From Erythroxylum novogranatense (taxonomy: Eukaryota; Streptophyta; Magnoliopsida; Malpighiales; Erythroxylaceae): DNA of 64,000 bases. The number at the start of each line of letters is the position of its first letter. Position 1 is the first letter of the stretch. The translations under genes were made by a program, and so were the position numbers. Below the pieces are notes generated by a model. It searched no databases and was not told the DNA's origin. It saw only the letters and a list, made by a program, of their open reading frames with translations. This document shows, piece by piece, positions 1-10,109 of this stretch. The stretch lies in assembly GCA_029891385.1 (NCBI GenBank), contig CM057234.1, forward strand, positions 28,444,350 to 28,508,349. Direction: 5' to 3'.

Positions 1-1749
1 GAAACTATTCATGTCAAGTTTGATTATAGTTCTCAACCAAGTAAGAGAGATGATATTGATAATGAAACCTATCAGTACCTTTGGTTGATAGTGGAGAAGC
101 ATCACCATCAGATACTCCCTTAGACAAAGTTAAAGATATTCCTGAGACTCTTGATTTAAAAAAAGATTAGAAATATAAGAGTTCTCATCCAGAAGAGTTG
201 ATTATAAAAGAGACCTCAGAAGGTGTGCGAACTAGGTCCAAATTTAGAAGAGAAACAAATATAACATTTATTTCTGAAATAGAGCCTAAGAAAACTGATG
301 AAGCTCTTCAAGATGAAGCTTGGATTTTAGTTATGCAAGAGGAGCTGAACCAGTTTACTAGGAATAAAGTTTGGTCCTTTGTTCCCAGACCATCGAAAAA
401 GTCCATCATTGGAACTAGATGGGTTTTTAAGAGTAAACTAGACGAATAAGGAAGAGTGAGTCGTAACAAAGCGAGATTAGTAGCACAAGGCTATAATCAG
501 CAAGAAGGAATAGACTACAATGAGACTTATGCTCCTGTAGCAAGACTAGAAGCTATTAGGATTTTGCTTGCATATGTTGTCTTCATGATATAAAGCAATT
601 TCAAATGGACATGAAGAGTGCTTTTTAAAATAGCTTTATAGATGAAGAAGTTTATGTGAAGTAACCTCCGGGTTTCGAGGATATCAAGAAACCGGATCAT
701 GTCTATAGACTTCATAAGGCTTTGTATGGCTTGAAACAAGCTCCTCGAGCTTGGTATGATCGTCTGAGTTCTTTCCTTATTGAAAATAAGTTCAGTAGAG
801 GTCAGGTAGATAAGACTTTATTTAGAAAGTGCACAAAGAATGATTTTATCATAGTTCAAATTTATGTTGATGATATTATCTTTGGTGCAACCTCTAAAAT
901 GTTATGTACTAGTTTTGAAAATTTGATGAAAAATGAGTTTGAGATGAGCATGATGGGTAAGTTAAAATTCTTTCTTGGGGTGCAAGTTAAGCAAACCGAA
1001 AAAAAGATTTTTATTCATCAACAGAAGTATGTTAAGGAATTGTTGACTAAGTATGATATGTAAAAAGTAAAACTAATGTCAACTCCGATTGATCCTTCAA
1101 ACCTTTTGTCCAAGGACGAAACTGGTAAGAAGGTTGATCAAACCCTGTATAAAGGGATTATTGGTTCCTTACTTTACCTTACAACAAGCAGACCTGACAT
1201 TCTGTTTAGTGTTTGCTTGTATGCAAGATTTCAGGCAGATCCTAGAGAGTTTCATTACATTGCTGTTAAATTTTTTTTTAGATATCTATCAAGTACTACT
1301 GATCTTTTCTTAATGTATGAGAAAGGTAAAGATTTCAGGTTAATTGGCTACTGTGATGCGGATTATGTCGGAGATAGGATTGATAGAAAAAGTACGAGTG
1401 GAGGATGTCACTTCTTTGGCCACAACCTAGTTTCATGGTCAAGTAAGAGGCAAAGCTCAATTGCTCTATCAACTAGAGAAGTCGAGTATATATCAGTCGC
1501 AAGTTGCTGTTCACAGACGTTGTGGATTAAGTACCAGCTAGAGGACTACTCAGTACAAGAAGAAGAAATCCCAATCTAGTGTGACAACACAAGTGTCATC
1601 AACCTGTCGAAGAACCCTATACAACATTCGAGAGTTAAACATATCGAAGTGAGACACCATTTTCTACAAGACTACATTCAACAGACTATCGATGGGCGGA
1701 CATCTTCACTAAGCCATTAAGTGAAGAAAGATTCAAAGAAATCAGATGA
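1..1749 (+). pseudogene. copia pol: reverse transcriptase and RNase H, decayed
   Basis: Copia RT starts near 320 with a recognisable DEAW...M..E...F..N.VW segment and GTRWVFKSK. It continues in shifted frames through [10 protein letters not shown] and [13 protein letters not shown], then YGLKQAPRAWYDRL (722 onward) and the catalytic YVDDIIFG block near 865-890. The RNase H part (1076-1579) shows GYCDADYVGD, DRKSTSGG, SWSSKRQSSIALST and a late EVEY motif. The coding end reads ADIFTKPL and stops at 1747-1749. In-frame stops (for example 447-449 and 1060-1062) and frameshifts near 585-720 break it. The YVDD catalytic aspartates themselves are intact. Known for the family: replication polyprotein of copia elements. 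Confidence 0.85.
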
Positions 1750-2092
1750 AACCTTAACATGGTTATGTTAAGTGATCAACCGTTTGACACATCATGACCC
1801 AGATAAAAAGGTTGAAAGAGTTAACAGTAACAGTAACAGTGAGTTACAGCTGGTAACATCTGTTATAAAAAAGTTTTGGAGGGAAAGTTTCTCTAGCCTT
1901 GAGAACACGACCTATTCTAGAATACTCTTGACATACCCTGACATCGATCTTTGAAGAACCCTCAACAAAAGCTCTTCATTACTCTGTTTGGATATCAAAC
2001 CTTCCTTGCTCACACTCTCAACCTCAGAAACCGACTTCACCTCTTTGAAAAATACTTCTATGCATTCAGTTCATTGTTAACTATAGAAAAAA

Positions 2093-4333
2093 ATGGAGCC
2101 AGCTACGTCAAGGGGAAGACTTGTTGATTTTGAGTCCTTGAAGCAGGACAAGATGGATATTGAACCAGAGATTATGGCAGCCGGGTGGAGGAATTTCTTT
2201 CAAGTTCGAGAGACAGTCTACATAAATGAAGTGTATGACTTCTGGAAAAATATAGAAGTGGTAGACGATACTCTTGTATCTACGGTGGATAGATTGTCGA
2301 TTATAGTGATAGTGAAGTTAATCGAGAAGGTCACTGAGTGTCTATATGATGGAGAAAAGCTCACAAATAAAGCTAAATGGATGACGCAAGCCAGCGTGAA
2401 GGAGACTCAGATCAATCGGCAATTATATGAAAGCAATGATCCAAAGGAAAAGAAGGCTTCAAGTCTTGTTCCAAAGGCTAGGGTTCTACACTCACTTCTT
2501 TTCCATTGTATTCTACCAAGAACAAGATCAAGGCATTTGGTAACAACGCTAGATGAATAATGCTTATTTCATCTACTCAATCGTCAGCCTATAAATCTAC
2601 CATTCCTTATTTTCCATTATATGGAAAAGACTAAGAAAGACCTAACCGCCCTACCAACGAGAATATTCAGAGACTTTGGAGTCCTTTTGGAGAGAGGAAA
2701 CAGGATGAAGCTGAATATCAGAAGCGTCATCAAGTCTGCAACAATTGGTAGAATGGGCTTGAGGAATATGGAGAAAGAAGAAGCAGATTTTAAGACAAAA
2801 GCAAGGATTGAGGGGGAGCGTGCTGTTAAAATAAGTTTGAATGAAAAAAAATCTCCCTCAAGAAAATCAAAATCCCAATCCATTGAGAGAATGGCTGCAG
2901 AAAGGGAAAAGAAATCGTCAGATAAATCAATAAAGGGAAAGGCGATTTCTCATAAAGAAGGAAGCCAGGTGCAATATAGGGAGAACATGACCCTAAAAAG
3001 AAAAGGGGAAATACTCCTTTCGGAGAGACCGAAGCAAGCAAAAAGGTCGCCTAGAGTTCGAACCCTGCTTCAATAAGAAGAAAAGAAAGGGAAAGAGTTG
3101 ATTCATGGTGGAGAATCTGAGAAGAAAACACCTCAGGCAATCAGGTCTTTAGTTGCAATTTTGAAAGAAGATCCAGCAAAATTGGCTAAAGAGATTGATA
3201 TTAAGAGAAAATTGGAGTTTGAAAAAAAGAAACCTCAATATCAACAGACTTCTAGACTGATTGATGAAGATAAAAAGCAGAAAATTAGTAAGAAAAAGAG
3301 CACTCCTACTGTTGTTCATAAGAAGAAGAAGCTAGTTGAACGCAGTCCAGCACAGGTCAATACCTCTTAACCGTTAAGAAAAGAGGACTTGAGAGTCAAG
3401 ATTATTGAAGAAAGCCAACCTGTTAGGAGTAGTAATTTTATAATCATAAAAAAAACCCCAAAAAGGTCAGTCAAGGCATAATTACAACCAATCTTGGTAA
3501 ATAATAGTACAATGCATTTGTTGAGTGATGACGAGAAAAGTATGTATAGTTTTCTGAGAGATAATGGAACCAAACCATACCCCACACAGATGACAAGGCA
3601 GAAATACACTATTTTACTAATCACAAAGAGAACTATGATCAAGGTTGTGCCTGACAGTCAACCAAGACCTTTCATTGCTCATAATGAGGAAAAAGGGAAG
3701 AAGAAACTGTATCCTGAAGGGATAACAAGTGATCTTACAGAAGAACAGCTCGAAGCTGAAGTGAGAAACATTGATGAAGCATGCTATGCAATCCAACAAA
3801 AAGGAAACTATGTTTTCCACTACATTTCGAAAGCATCAGGAAGCAATTGTGATCAACGAACCACTGAAGACTCTTCACAAGAAGTTGGAAGACTTACAGA
3901 AGGGCAGTACAGATCCATTAGGATTGGAGACCTAAGTTACTCAATAGAGTCATTTGTGCATCTCATTATGCACATTATACCCTTGCAAACGGTGTCCTCA
4001 ATTGGAGATTTTCTACGTCTATTTGGAAGACAAGTTCCACGACTAACCAGTTCTGATGATCTTGATCTCCCAGAACCAAACTTATCTGTCAAACTTCCCA
4101 CCTTTACAATAATTGAACCAAGTGTCATATTGTCAGATGCATATACTATGACCGTTGGTATTGAAGAAGTACAACAAAATCATGATGAAGACATTGAAGA
4201 TAAAGTTGATAATTTGTGTGCTTCTGTGGATGACTTGCATAAAGAAGTAGAGTATATTCGACAAGATATCAAGTCACTCCGCACTGAAATGAGAGAAATA
4301 TTTTCTAAAATTATGAAGCATCTGCGGTCATGA
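2093..4333 (+). pseudogene. Sirevirus extra 3' ORF (so-called envelope-like), broken
   Basis: Downstream of pol lies a long formerly coding stretch, now split into pieces at 2093-2560, 2621-3076, 3098-3370 and 3494-4333. The first pieces resemble the 'putative plant transposon protein' domain found in Sirevirus 3' ORFs: a VY...VYDFWKN segment, a later LHSLLFHCILPR block, and a TRIFRDFGV block around 2655-2690. The middle is lysine/glutamate-rich (about 2830-3350). The last ~45 residues (4195-4330) form a heptad-like coiled coil (VDDLHKEVEYIRQDIKSLRT). I see no convincing signal peptide or membrane segment, so 'envelope-like' is only the historical name. Function is unknown; position between pol and LTR is the strongest argument for the assignment. 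Confidence 0.65.
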
Positions 4334-4484
4334 TCTTTTTGATCAATAACAAATAAGTGGAGAAAGGAGAAAAGGAGAAAGAAATGACAAAGATAGGGGG
4401 AGAACAAAAAGAGAAGAAAAGAACATAAGAAGAAGATTTTGGCTACAGTTTTTTATTATTTGTTACCATAAAAAAGGGAGAGAT

Positions 4485-5509
4485 TGTTAATTCAAAATAA
4501 ATTTACGATTAATTTTGATGAAGATCAAATAATAATGCAGATCCAAAATGAGAAGAAGAAAATGAGACGATAGAAATGAGACAGAAGCAGAAAGGAAAAT
4601 GAGACGAAGAAAATAAGACAGAAGAAAATGAGATGAAAGCAGAAAGCAAAATGAGACAGAAAGCGAAATGAGACAGAAAGCAAAATGAGACGCAAGAAAT
4701 GAGATGGAAGAAAATGAGACGCAAGAATTAAGACGGAAGAAATGAGACGCAAGAAAGGAGACAGAAGAAAATGAGACGCAAGAAAATGAGACGAAGCGAA
4801 GCTGAAAGTGAGACGAAGTGAAGCAAAATGAGATGAAAGAAAATGAGACGAAAGAATCGAAGACGAAGACCCGATATCACGTCGGATGATAAATCAATTT
4901 GAGTTAGTTACAGAACTCAACTGAATAACCGTTTCTTTAAAGATTAAGAAACAAGAAGAAGGAATCAGTTATCAAGAAGCAGTTGAAGACGAAGACTATA
5001 AATATGAGTCAGAGTCAAAGACTGAAAAAGTTAGTGATTTTCAAGAAAGGCTAGAGATTCAAAAGCTAGAAATTTTATTCATTGTACTAAACTTAGAGCT
5101 ACTATTGTCTGTAACAAAGCTCGAAACATCTTTCAGTAGAAGGAAGAAAAGTTGATAGCCTGAAGAGACTAAATCAGAAAAGAATACTTGTTATAAGAGA
5201 CCTGAAGAGGCTCGGTGAAAAGAATACTTGTATCTTTGAGAAGTATAGTGAAATCTTAGAAAGAATTTTGAGGACTAGACGTAGTCTACAATTTGGGATG
5301 AACCAGTATAAAACTGTTGTGTCGATTCTTACTCTCAACTCTTAACTTTGAATTTCTATACTTCATAATACTGTTTTTCAATCGTTTGAGAAAGCAAATT
5401 TTTCTTAAAAAGAAGTTTGTTTAAAAGGAGATTGTATTCAAAAACAGAAACACAATTCAACCCCCCTTCTTGTGCGTTTTGTATATCGAATGTTAAGTCT
5501 ATACTAACG
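4485..5509 (+). repeat. LTR of the Sirevirus element
   Basis: The purine-rich tract AAAAAAGGGAGAGAT directly precedes TGTTAATTC, the expected LTR start. The far end is placed after ACTAACG at 5509, where a terminal CA appears mutated to CG; a run of six C's near 5461, typical of Sirevirus LTR ends, sits just inside. The left part is a purine-rich low-complexity array (see separate entry). The matching 5' LTR and the target duplication lie outside the window, so the right boundary is approximate. Confidence 0.65.
4540..4870 (+). repeat. degenerate GA-rich tandem array (AAAATGAGACG-type)
   Basis: Roughly 330 bp consist of repeated variants of AAAATGAGACG/CAAGAAATGAGAC with a loose spacing of about 15-20 bp. 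The plus strand is almost pyrimidine-free, so the minus strand gives long but meaningless Phe/Ser/Leu-rich open frames. It lies in the U3 side of the LTR. Confidence 0.8.
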
Positions 5510-5515
5510 TGTGAT

Positions 5516-6010
5516 TCACTTCACCTTTATTTTCTTCAATCTCTCTTCCTCCTGAACTAACATGGCCTTAATTTCTTGAAGGTTCGATTTTTCTTTAATA
5601 TTGTTATAATTCCCTTGGAACTGGCCAAACTCTAAAAAAAGTGAGTTGATTATAAATTGTACCAGAAAGGACTCACTCATATCCATACCCATATATTTCA
5701 ACTTTGCAGCTAGGTTTGACATATGAGTTATATGATCATGAATAGGTTGTGATCATTCAAACTTTTTAGTCGTTAACTCACTCATTAAAGTCCCTACTAT
5801 AGACTTCTCAGCTATATCTGATTAGGAGTATTCCTTAAGCTTTAACATGAACTGCTTTGCATTATTCATCTTAGGCATTGACGGCTTTACATTTTCTACG
5901 ATCGACATTCACATCAAATTCAAGCTCAGCCTGTTGGATTTGTTCGGATCAATCTCCATAATTCAGACCATTGAACTTGATCAAGCCATTGTCTAAGGTG
6001 AACAAACTAG
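5516..6010 (-). pseudogene. copia gag fragment (UBN2-type), antisense
   Basis: Read on the minus strand, 5722-5516 gives MSNLAAKLKYMGMDMSESF...VQEEERLKKIK, which matches the C-terminal half of plant copia gag proteins (UBN2-type domain with the QEEERLK end). Upstream on the same strand, interrupted frames give KFNGLNYGDW-like and SEQIQQAELEFDVN-like remnants (5990-5880), the gag N-terminus. An internal piece is missing and stops occur between the parts. It abuts the right end of the Sirevirus LTR. No protease, integrase or LTR of this element was recognised. Confidence 0.7.
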
Positions 6011-6926
6011 TATATGCTGCATATACAACATATAGTCCACGCATTAATGCTTTGAGTAAACCTAAATGGATTCAAACTAACTAAGAAACTTTGATTATGC
6101 ATTTAAATTCTCCTTTGGGTGAAATTTAAATACATAGTAGTAACCTATTCTGATGCATATATAATACTATAATGGACAATCAAGCATATTACAGTCAATA
6201 TGTATGTTATCTTTGGATATACAATCATATTAACTAAATATGTTGATAAAGTCCCTTTAATGTCATTAATTATAAGCAATGGTCCACTTTCGGATGACCT
6301 CCTAGCGTTATAATTAATAATCTCAACTGTTCAGTTCAACCTTTATGTCATTTTAGCATCATATCATATTAAACAATTGAAATAAATCACAATTAAATGA
6401 TTAAAATTTTCAAGCTAGGCCACTTTGGTGACTAAGAATATTTCCATGCAATAAACATTTAATTAGACAATTATCATACATGTCAAAATTTAATTTAACT
6501 AGTTTGGTCACTTTGATGACAAATAAACTATTCTAAATGCCCGTAATGTCATGTATTACATTCAACATATATTAGAAAATTTTAATTCCAACTATTATAT
6601 AATATAAAATATTCAAAATACCAAATAAAATATATAATATGACATTAATTTTCAAATTATATTATGCATAACAAATATATGTTCAACATTTATGAATATA
6701 AATAAAATCAATTATGAATTAAACAATCAATTATGACCCATCACAAAATGGTTTTATATAAGGTCAAAGTTCATAATTTAATTATTTAAAAATCAAATTT
6801 TCATAATATAACTTGAATTAAAAAAAAAATCATAAAGTTAGGCCTAAAATCATTTATTAACCCAATGTAATCAACTAAAGGCCCAAAGTCCAAAGAAACA
6901 TCAATATTAATTAATTAACTAAAGCA
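6011..6926. other. AT-rich non-coding stretch
   Basis: About 0.9 kb with very high A+T, no open frame of note and no recognised motif. It could be the leader or LTR of the antisense copia whose gag lies at 5516-6010, but I found no matching second copy to support that. Confidence 0.4.
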
Positions 6927-6934
6927 TTAATTGG

Positions 6935-7847
6935 CCAAGCCAAAAGAATGCTGCGATTGGTAAACAGCTTATAAGCTGTTTTTCAGCTGATTGACTCATT
7001 TTTAGAGGTTTGACCATATTGAAAAGCTATTCTAGTGTTTGGTTATGAGCTGGTTGGGTTGGCTGATTCAACCCAACCAGCTCTTTTATAAAAAGCTCTA
7101 GCGAGGAGCGTTTTACACAAACAAATGTTTAAATATTTGTAATGACCATATAAGGCTTGACTATCGAGGTTAGGAGCGCTTTTACGCAAACGCCGTGACG
7201 TGCTTTTCATGGTTTTATTCTTGTCCCGACGCTTCGTTTTCTTCTTCTCCGTAGATTAAGTGCTACATGAAGCGGTTGTTATTTGGACTTGAGCAAATAC
7301 TCAAAGGGTGTAATGCATAGAGATATAAAATTGATTATTTTATTAAAATTATTTAATTAATTTATAAATTATAGAATCCACCATTTGTTTGAAAAGACTC
7401 AAACACCACTCATATTCATCATCCAACAATTAATAATAATAATTAATTTGTAGAATTTGTTTTCTATATCTTAATTAATTTAAACATTTTAATTTTTTAT
7501 TTATTTGAATAATTCAAAAATTATAAATCATAAACAAAAATATATTAAATTTTGATTAGATTAAAATTTTATTTAACTCTAATTTATTAATTCATTAAAT
7601 AATTTATTATTCTTTATTAAGAATATCCAATAAAATACTAAAATATACAATATTTATATCCTTACATTTTTTTAATGTCATGTCCTTATAAGTCATTTTA
7701 CACATAAACAGCTAATTTTACCAAACATCTTTAACAAACAGCTAATGCAATCCGCTGGTCAAACCAGCTGATATAATCAACTATCAGCTAACAGCTGATA
7801 GAATCAGCTATCAGCTATCAGCTATCAGCTGATTGCCAAACAGGGCC
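6935..7847. mobile_element. probable hAT-type MITE with 8-bp target duplication
   Basis: The segment is flanked by TTAATTGG at 6927-6934 and again at 7848-7855, an exact 8-bp direct repeat as expected for hAT insertions. The ends are imperfectly inverted: the left end contains CTGCGATTGGTAAACAGCT (6951 on) and the right end, reverse-complemented, starts GGCCCTGTTTGGCAATCAGCT. Both subterminal regions are packed with AGCTGAT/ATCAGCT motifs, including ATCAGCT iterations at 7785-7835. It contains a perfect 20-bp palindrome at 6962-6981 and a 14-bp inverted repeat at 7047-7083. No transposase is present. The left ~16 bp match the right terminus poorly, so the exact left end is uncertain. Confidence 0.6.
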
Positions 7848-8637
7848 TTAATTGGACAAAGGAGCAAGACATTTCATGCATCAACGTCTGCTCCTTTAGG
7901 CGTATGCAGGGACGCTATCTTCCTCAACACCGATTTCATTTTTTTTAATACCAAAAACTATTTGTTTCTTACCTAAAGCATCTCTTGCTAACATGAGAGT
8001 AAGACACAGAGGATTGACGTCTGGGATTTTTAATTCTTTATTATGGTCGATTTTCTCTGTACTGTGTCTTACTCTCACTCTAACTATCACTCTAACCCAT
8101 AACATATAAACATGTCTTTTACAGGCCTTGAAATAGAAAACTTAAATATTTCAGGCCAAAATCATCGAGACGTTACGGAAGTGAAGACCAAAATCAAATG
8201 GTTGTTTTATTTCTGTTCCCAATCGAAAACTATCCCTAACCTCACCTTTCAGTTGTGTAATTTGGGGTTCTTTCTACTGTGTATTTTACTTACTCTAACC
8301 CATACAAATTACATATCATCATCAAAATAAAGAAAGCAATTTACGGGATACAACATTATCATCAAAAATACAACAAATAGCCATGGTATACGGCAGAAAA
8401 CAATAAGGCAACATTCATGACTCTCTGATGCCAATTGTAAGACATTTATTAATCGAATGATTTGTGCATACCTGTATCCATGATTGTTTTATTTTGTAAG
8501 ATGTTGATTTATTCCCTTTTTGCTTCCTTTCTTTTATGTGGTTCTCCAATGATTCAGAATAATTGAGATTACCATTCATAAGTTTTTGTTTCTAAAACCT
8601 ATATACTCAATCACCAACTATCATGTTGGTTCACCAA
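7848..8637. other. non-coding stretch with 15-bp inverted repeat
   Basis: No gene recognised. GAGAGTAAGACACAG at 7995-8009 is repeated exactly in inverted orientation at 8062-8076 with 52 nt between. A related CTACTGTGT...CTCTAACCCATA segment recurs at about 8273-8305. Short open frames here show no family features. Confidence 0.45.
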
Positions 8638-8713
8638 CATAATGGAGCTCAAATAGGTCAAAGACCCTTTTTAACAATGAAAAGGGTCTTTGACTCATTT
8701 GAGCTCCATTATG
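8638..8713. repeat. near-perfect 34-bp fold-back
   Basis: The arm at 8638-8671 and the arm at 8680-8713 are reverse complements at 32 of 34 positions, with an 8-nt loop (8672-8679). A smaller perfect inverted repeat, ATGTTGGT-TC-ACCAACAT, lies immediately to its left at 8623-8640. Complementarity stops sharply at both outer ends. Confidence 0.85.
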
Positions 8714-10109
8714 TAATACTCAATAATTATTATCTTGGGTGCTATTCATGAGACTCAAATTTATAAGTCACATAGAACATTAAATAGTTTAACACCGCAA
8801 AGAAGAAAGCCTTGTGTATTGTGTACATTGACTTTTTTATAATTAAATTTTAAATTCTTTGATACATAAGAACAACCTCTTTCAATCATATTTCAAATTC
8901 TTTAATTTTATTTAATTTAAATTCTACTATGGTCTAATATTAGTTTAACCTTTTATTCAGTCCGACTTTTAAAGATTGTTATTTACAAGCTAAAATTGTT
9001 CCGTTTCTTTTTGTATTGGTTTTTCCTTAATTAATCTCACATTTACACTATTGGAGGTGGGATATAGACTAGATAATAGCCAAGGATGGGCCAGAATAAA
9101 TTGGCAACAGCTCTGAGATCATCACAATTCAGAAAGCTCCGATAAGCACTACTCCTGCTATAATTTCGATGACGTTGAAATGTTACAAGATCGTAATTAT
9201 GATGATCTGGAAAAAAAAAAGGTTTTGGTATTTCGGAAAAAGAAGTAGAGACGCGGACAGATCACTACAGCTCGTAAGATTAGAACTTTCAACGACTTGG
9301 TCACCAAATGAATATATTCTCGTATCTAAACCAAGATGGTATTTGATGCCTTCACTAGGCTTAGTTCATGTCGAGTTGAATTTAGTAATCTAAGTTATTA
9401 TTAATATTATAAATAATATATTATTATTTAACAATAATAATAACTATTGAAATTGAAATACATCTAATGACTGACACCAACTGAAAAATACAAACTGTAA
9501 ATGGCGCCGTCACAACTCAAACAGTGACTTGAAAGAAGGTGAGGAGAATGACACCTCCAAAAATCTTGGGTCCCACCTGATACTGACAGAACTATGTACG
9601 AAAATGTTTCTTCTCTCAAACATGTGGCTCTAGATGAGACAGTAAACGACTTCTCGGTCTGACCTCCAATCAAAACTCGACAACGCAAAACTCCGGAAGT
9701 GCTCTTGTCCCCTCAACGCCAATGACCATGGATCCCCCAAGTCGAATAGTCTATTCGTAAACAAAAGAAAGAAAAAAAAGCCCCCCTTTAACCTATAAAC
9801 TGTTTTCTATTCCTTTCTTTACCTTTTTCCCATGTATACACACTGATCCCTTTACTAGGAAAAACACAAAAATTGATAAGTTGACCGTCATAACACCTCA
9901 CCATGCCTGAGCCTGAACTATGAACCCTATATTTCCCATCATGTTTTCTTTCCCCTTGCGGACTTTTCTTACTCTCCTCTAAATGAGCCAGCAAACTTAG
10001 CCTCAGGCTTTCTTGAATCAGATCTTAAATTTCTCTATTGGATGTACAACTACACATATATAGAAAGACAAGAAAACTTTAACCGAAAACAAGAACAGAA
10101 GTGTTGGAA
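8714..10109 (+). promoter_or_regulatory. upstream region of the MADS-box gene
   Basis: No gene is supported in these 1.4 kb. The last part contains a TATA-like CATATATAG at 10055-10063, only about 50 bp before the initiator ATG, so either the leader is very short or another start is used. Pyrimidine-rich stretches (for example 9800-9830) fit a plant promoter or leader. I did not find a clean CArG box (CC, six A/T, GG). Confidence 0.3.

Larger units (their letters stand above)
1..5509 (+). mobile_element. Sirevirus-type Ty1/copia retrotransposon, 3' part
   Basis: The window opens inside a copia element read on the plus strand. The order is end of integrase/start of reverse transcriptase, RNase H, a long extra ORF after pol, a polypurine tract (4471-4484) and an LTR starting TGTTAATTC at 4485. 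Copia pol followed by an additional 3' ORF and a ~1 kb LTR is the hallmark of the Sirevirus (SIRE/Maximus) lineage. The 5' LTR, gag, protease and most of integrase lie left of the window. Stops and frameshifts in every coding part show it is a dead copy. Confidence 0.85.

Noticed and set aside
4509..4752. Minus-strand open frames rich in Phe/Ser/Leu that look like membrane proteins
   Set aside because: They are the reverse complement of the GA-rich LTR array and show only simple-sequence composition.
9169..9688. Two ~74-codon frames upstream of the MADS gene
   Set aside because: Different strands, no family motif, no supporting splice or promoter context; treated as upstream non-coding sequence.
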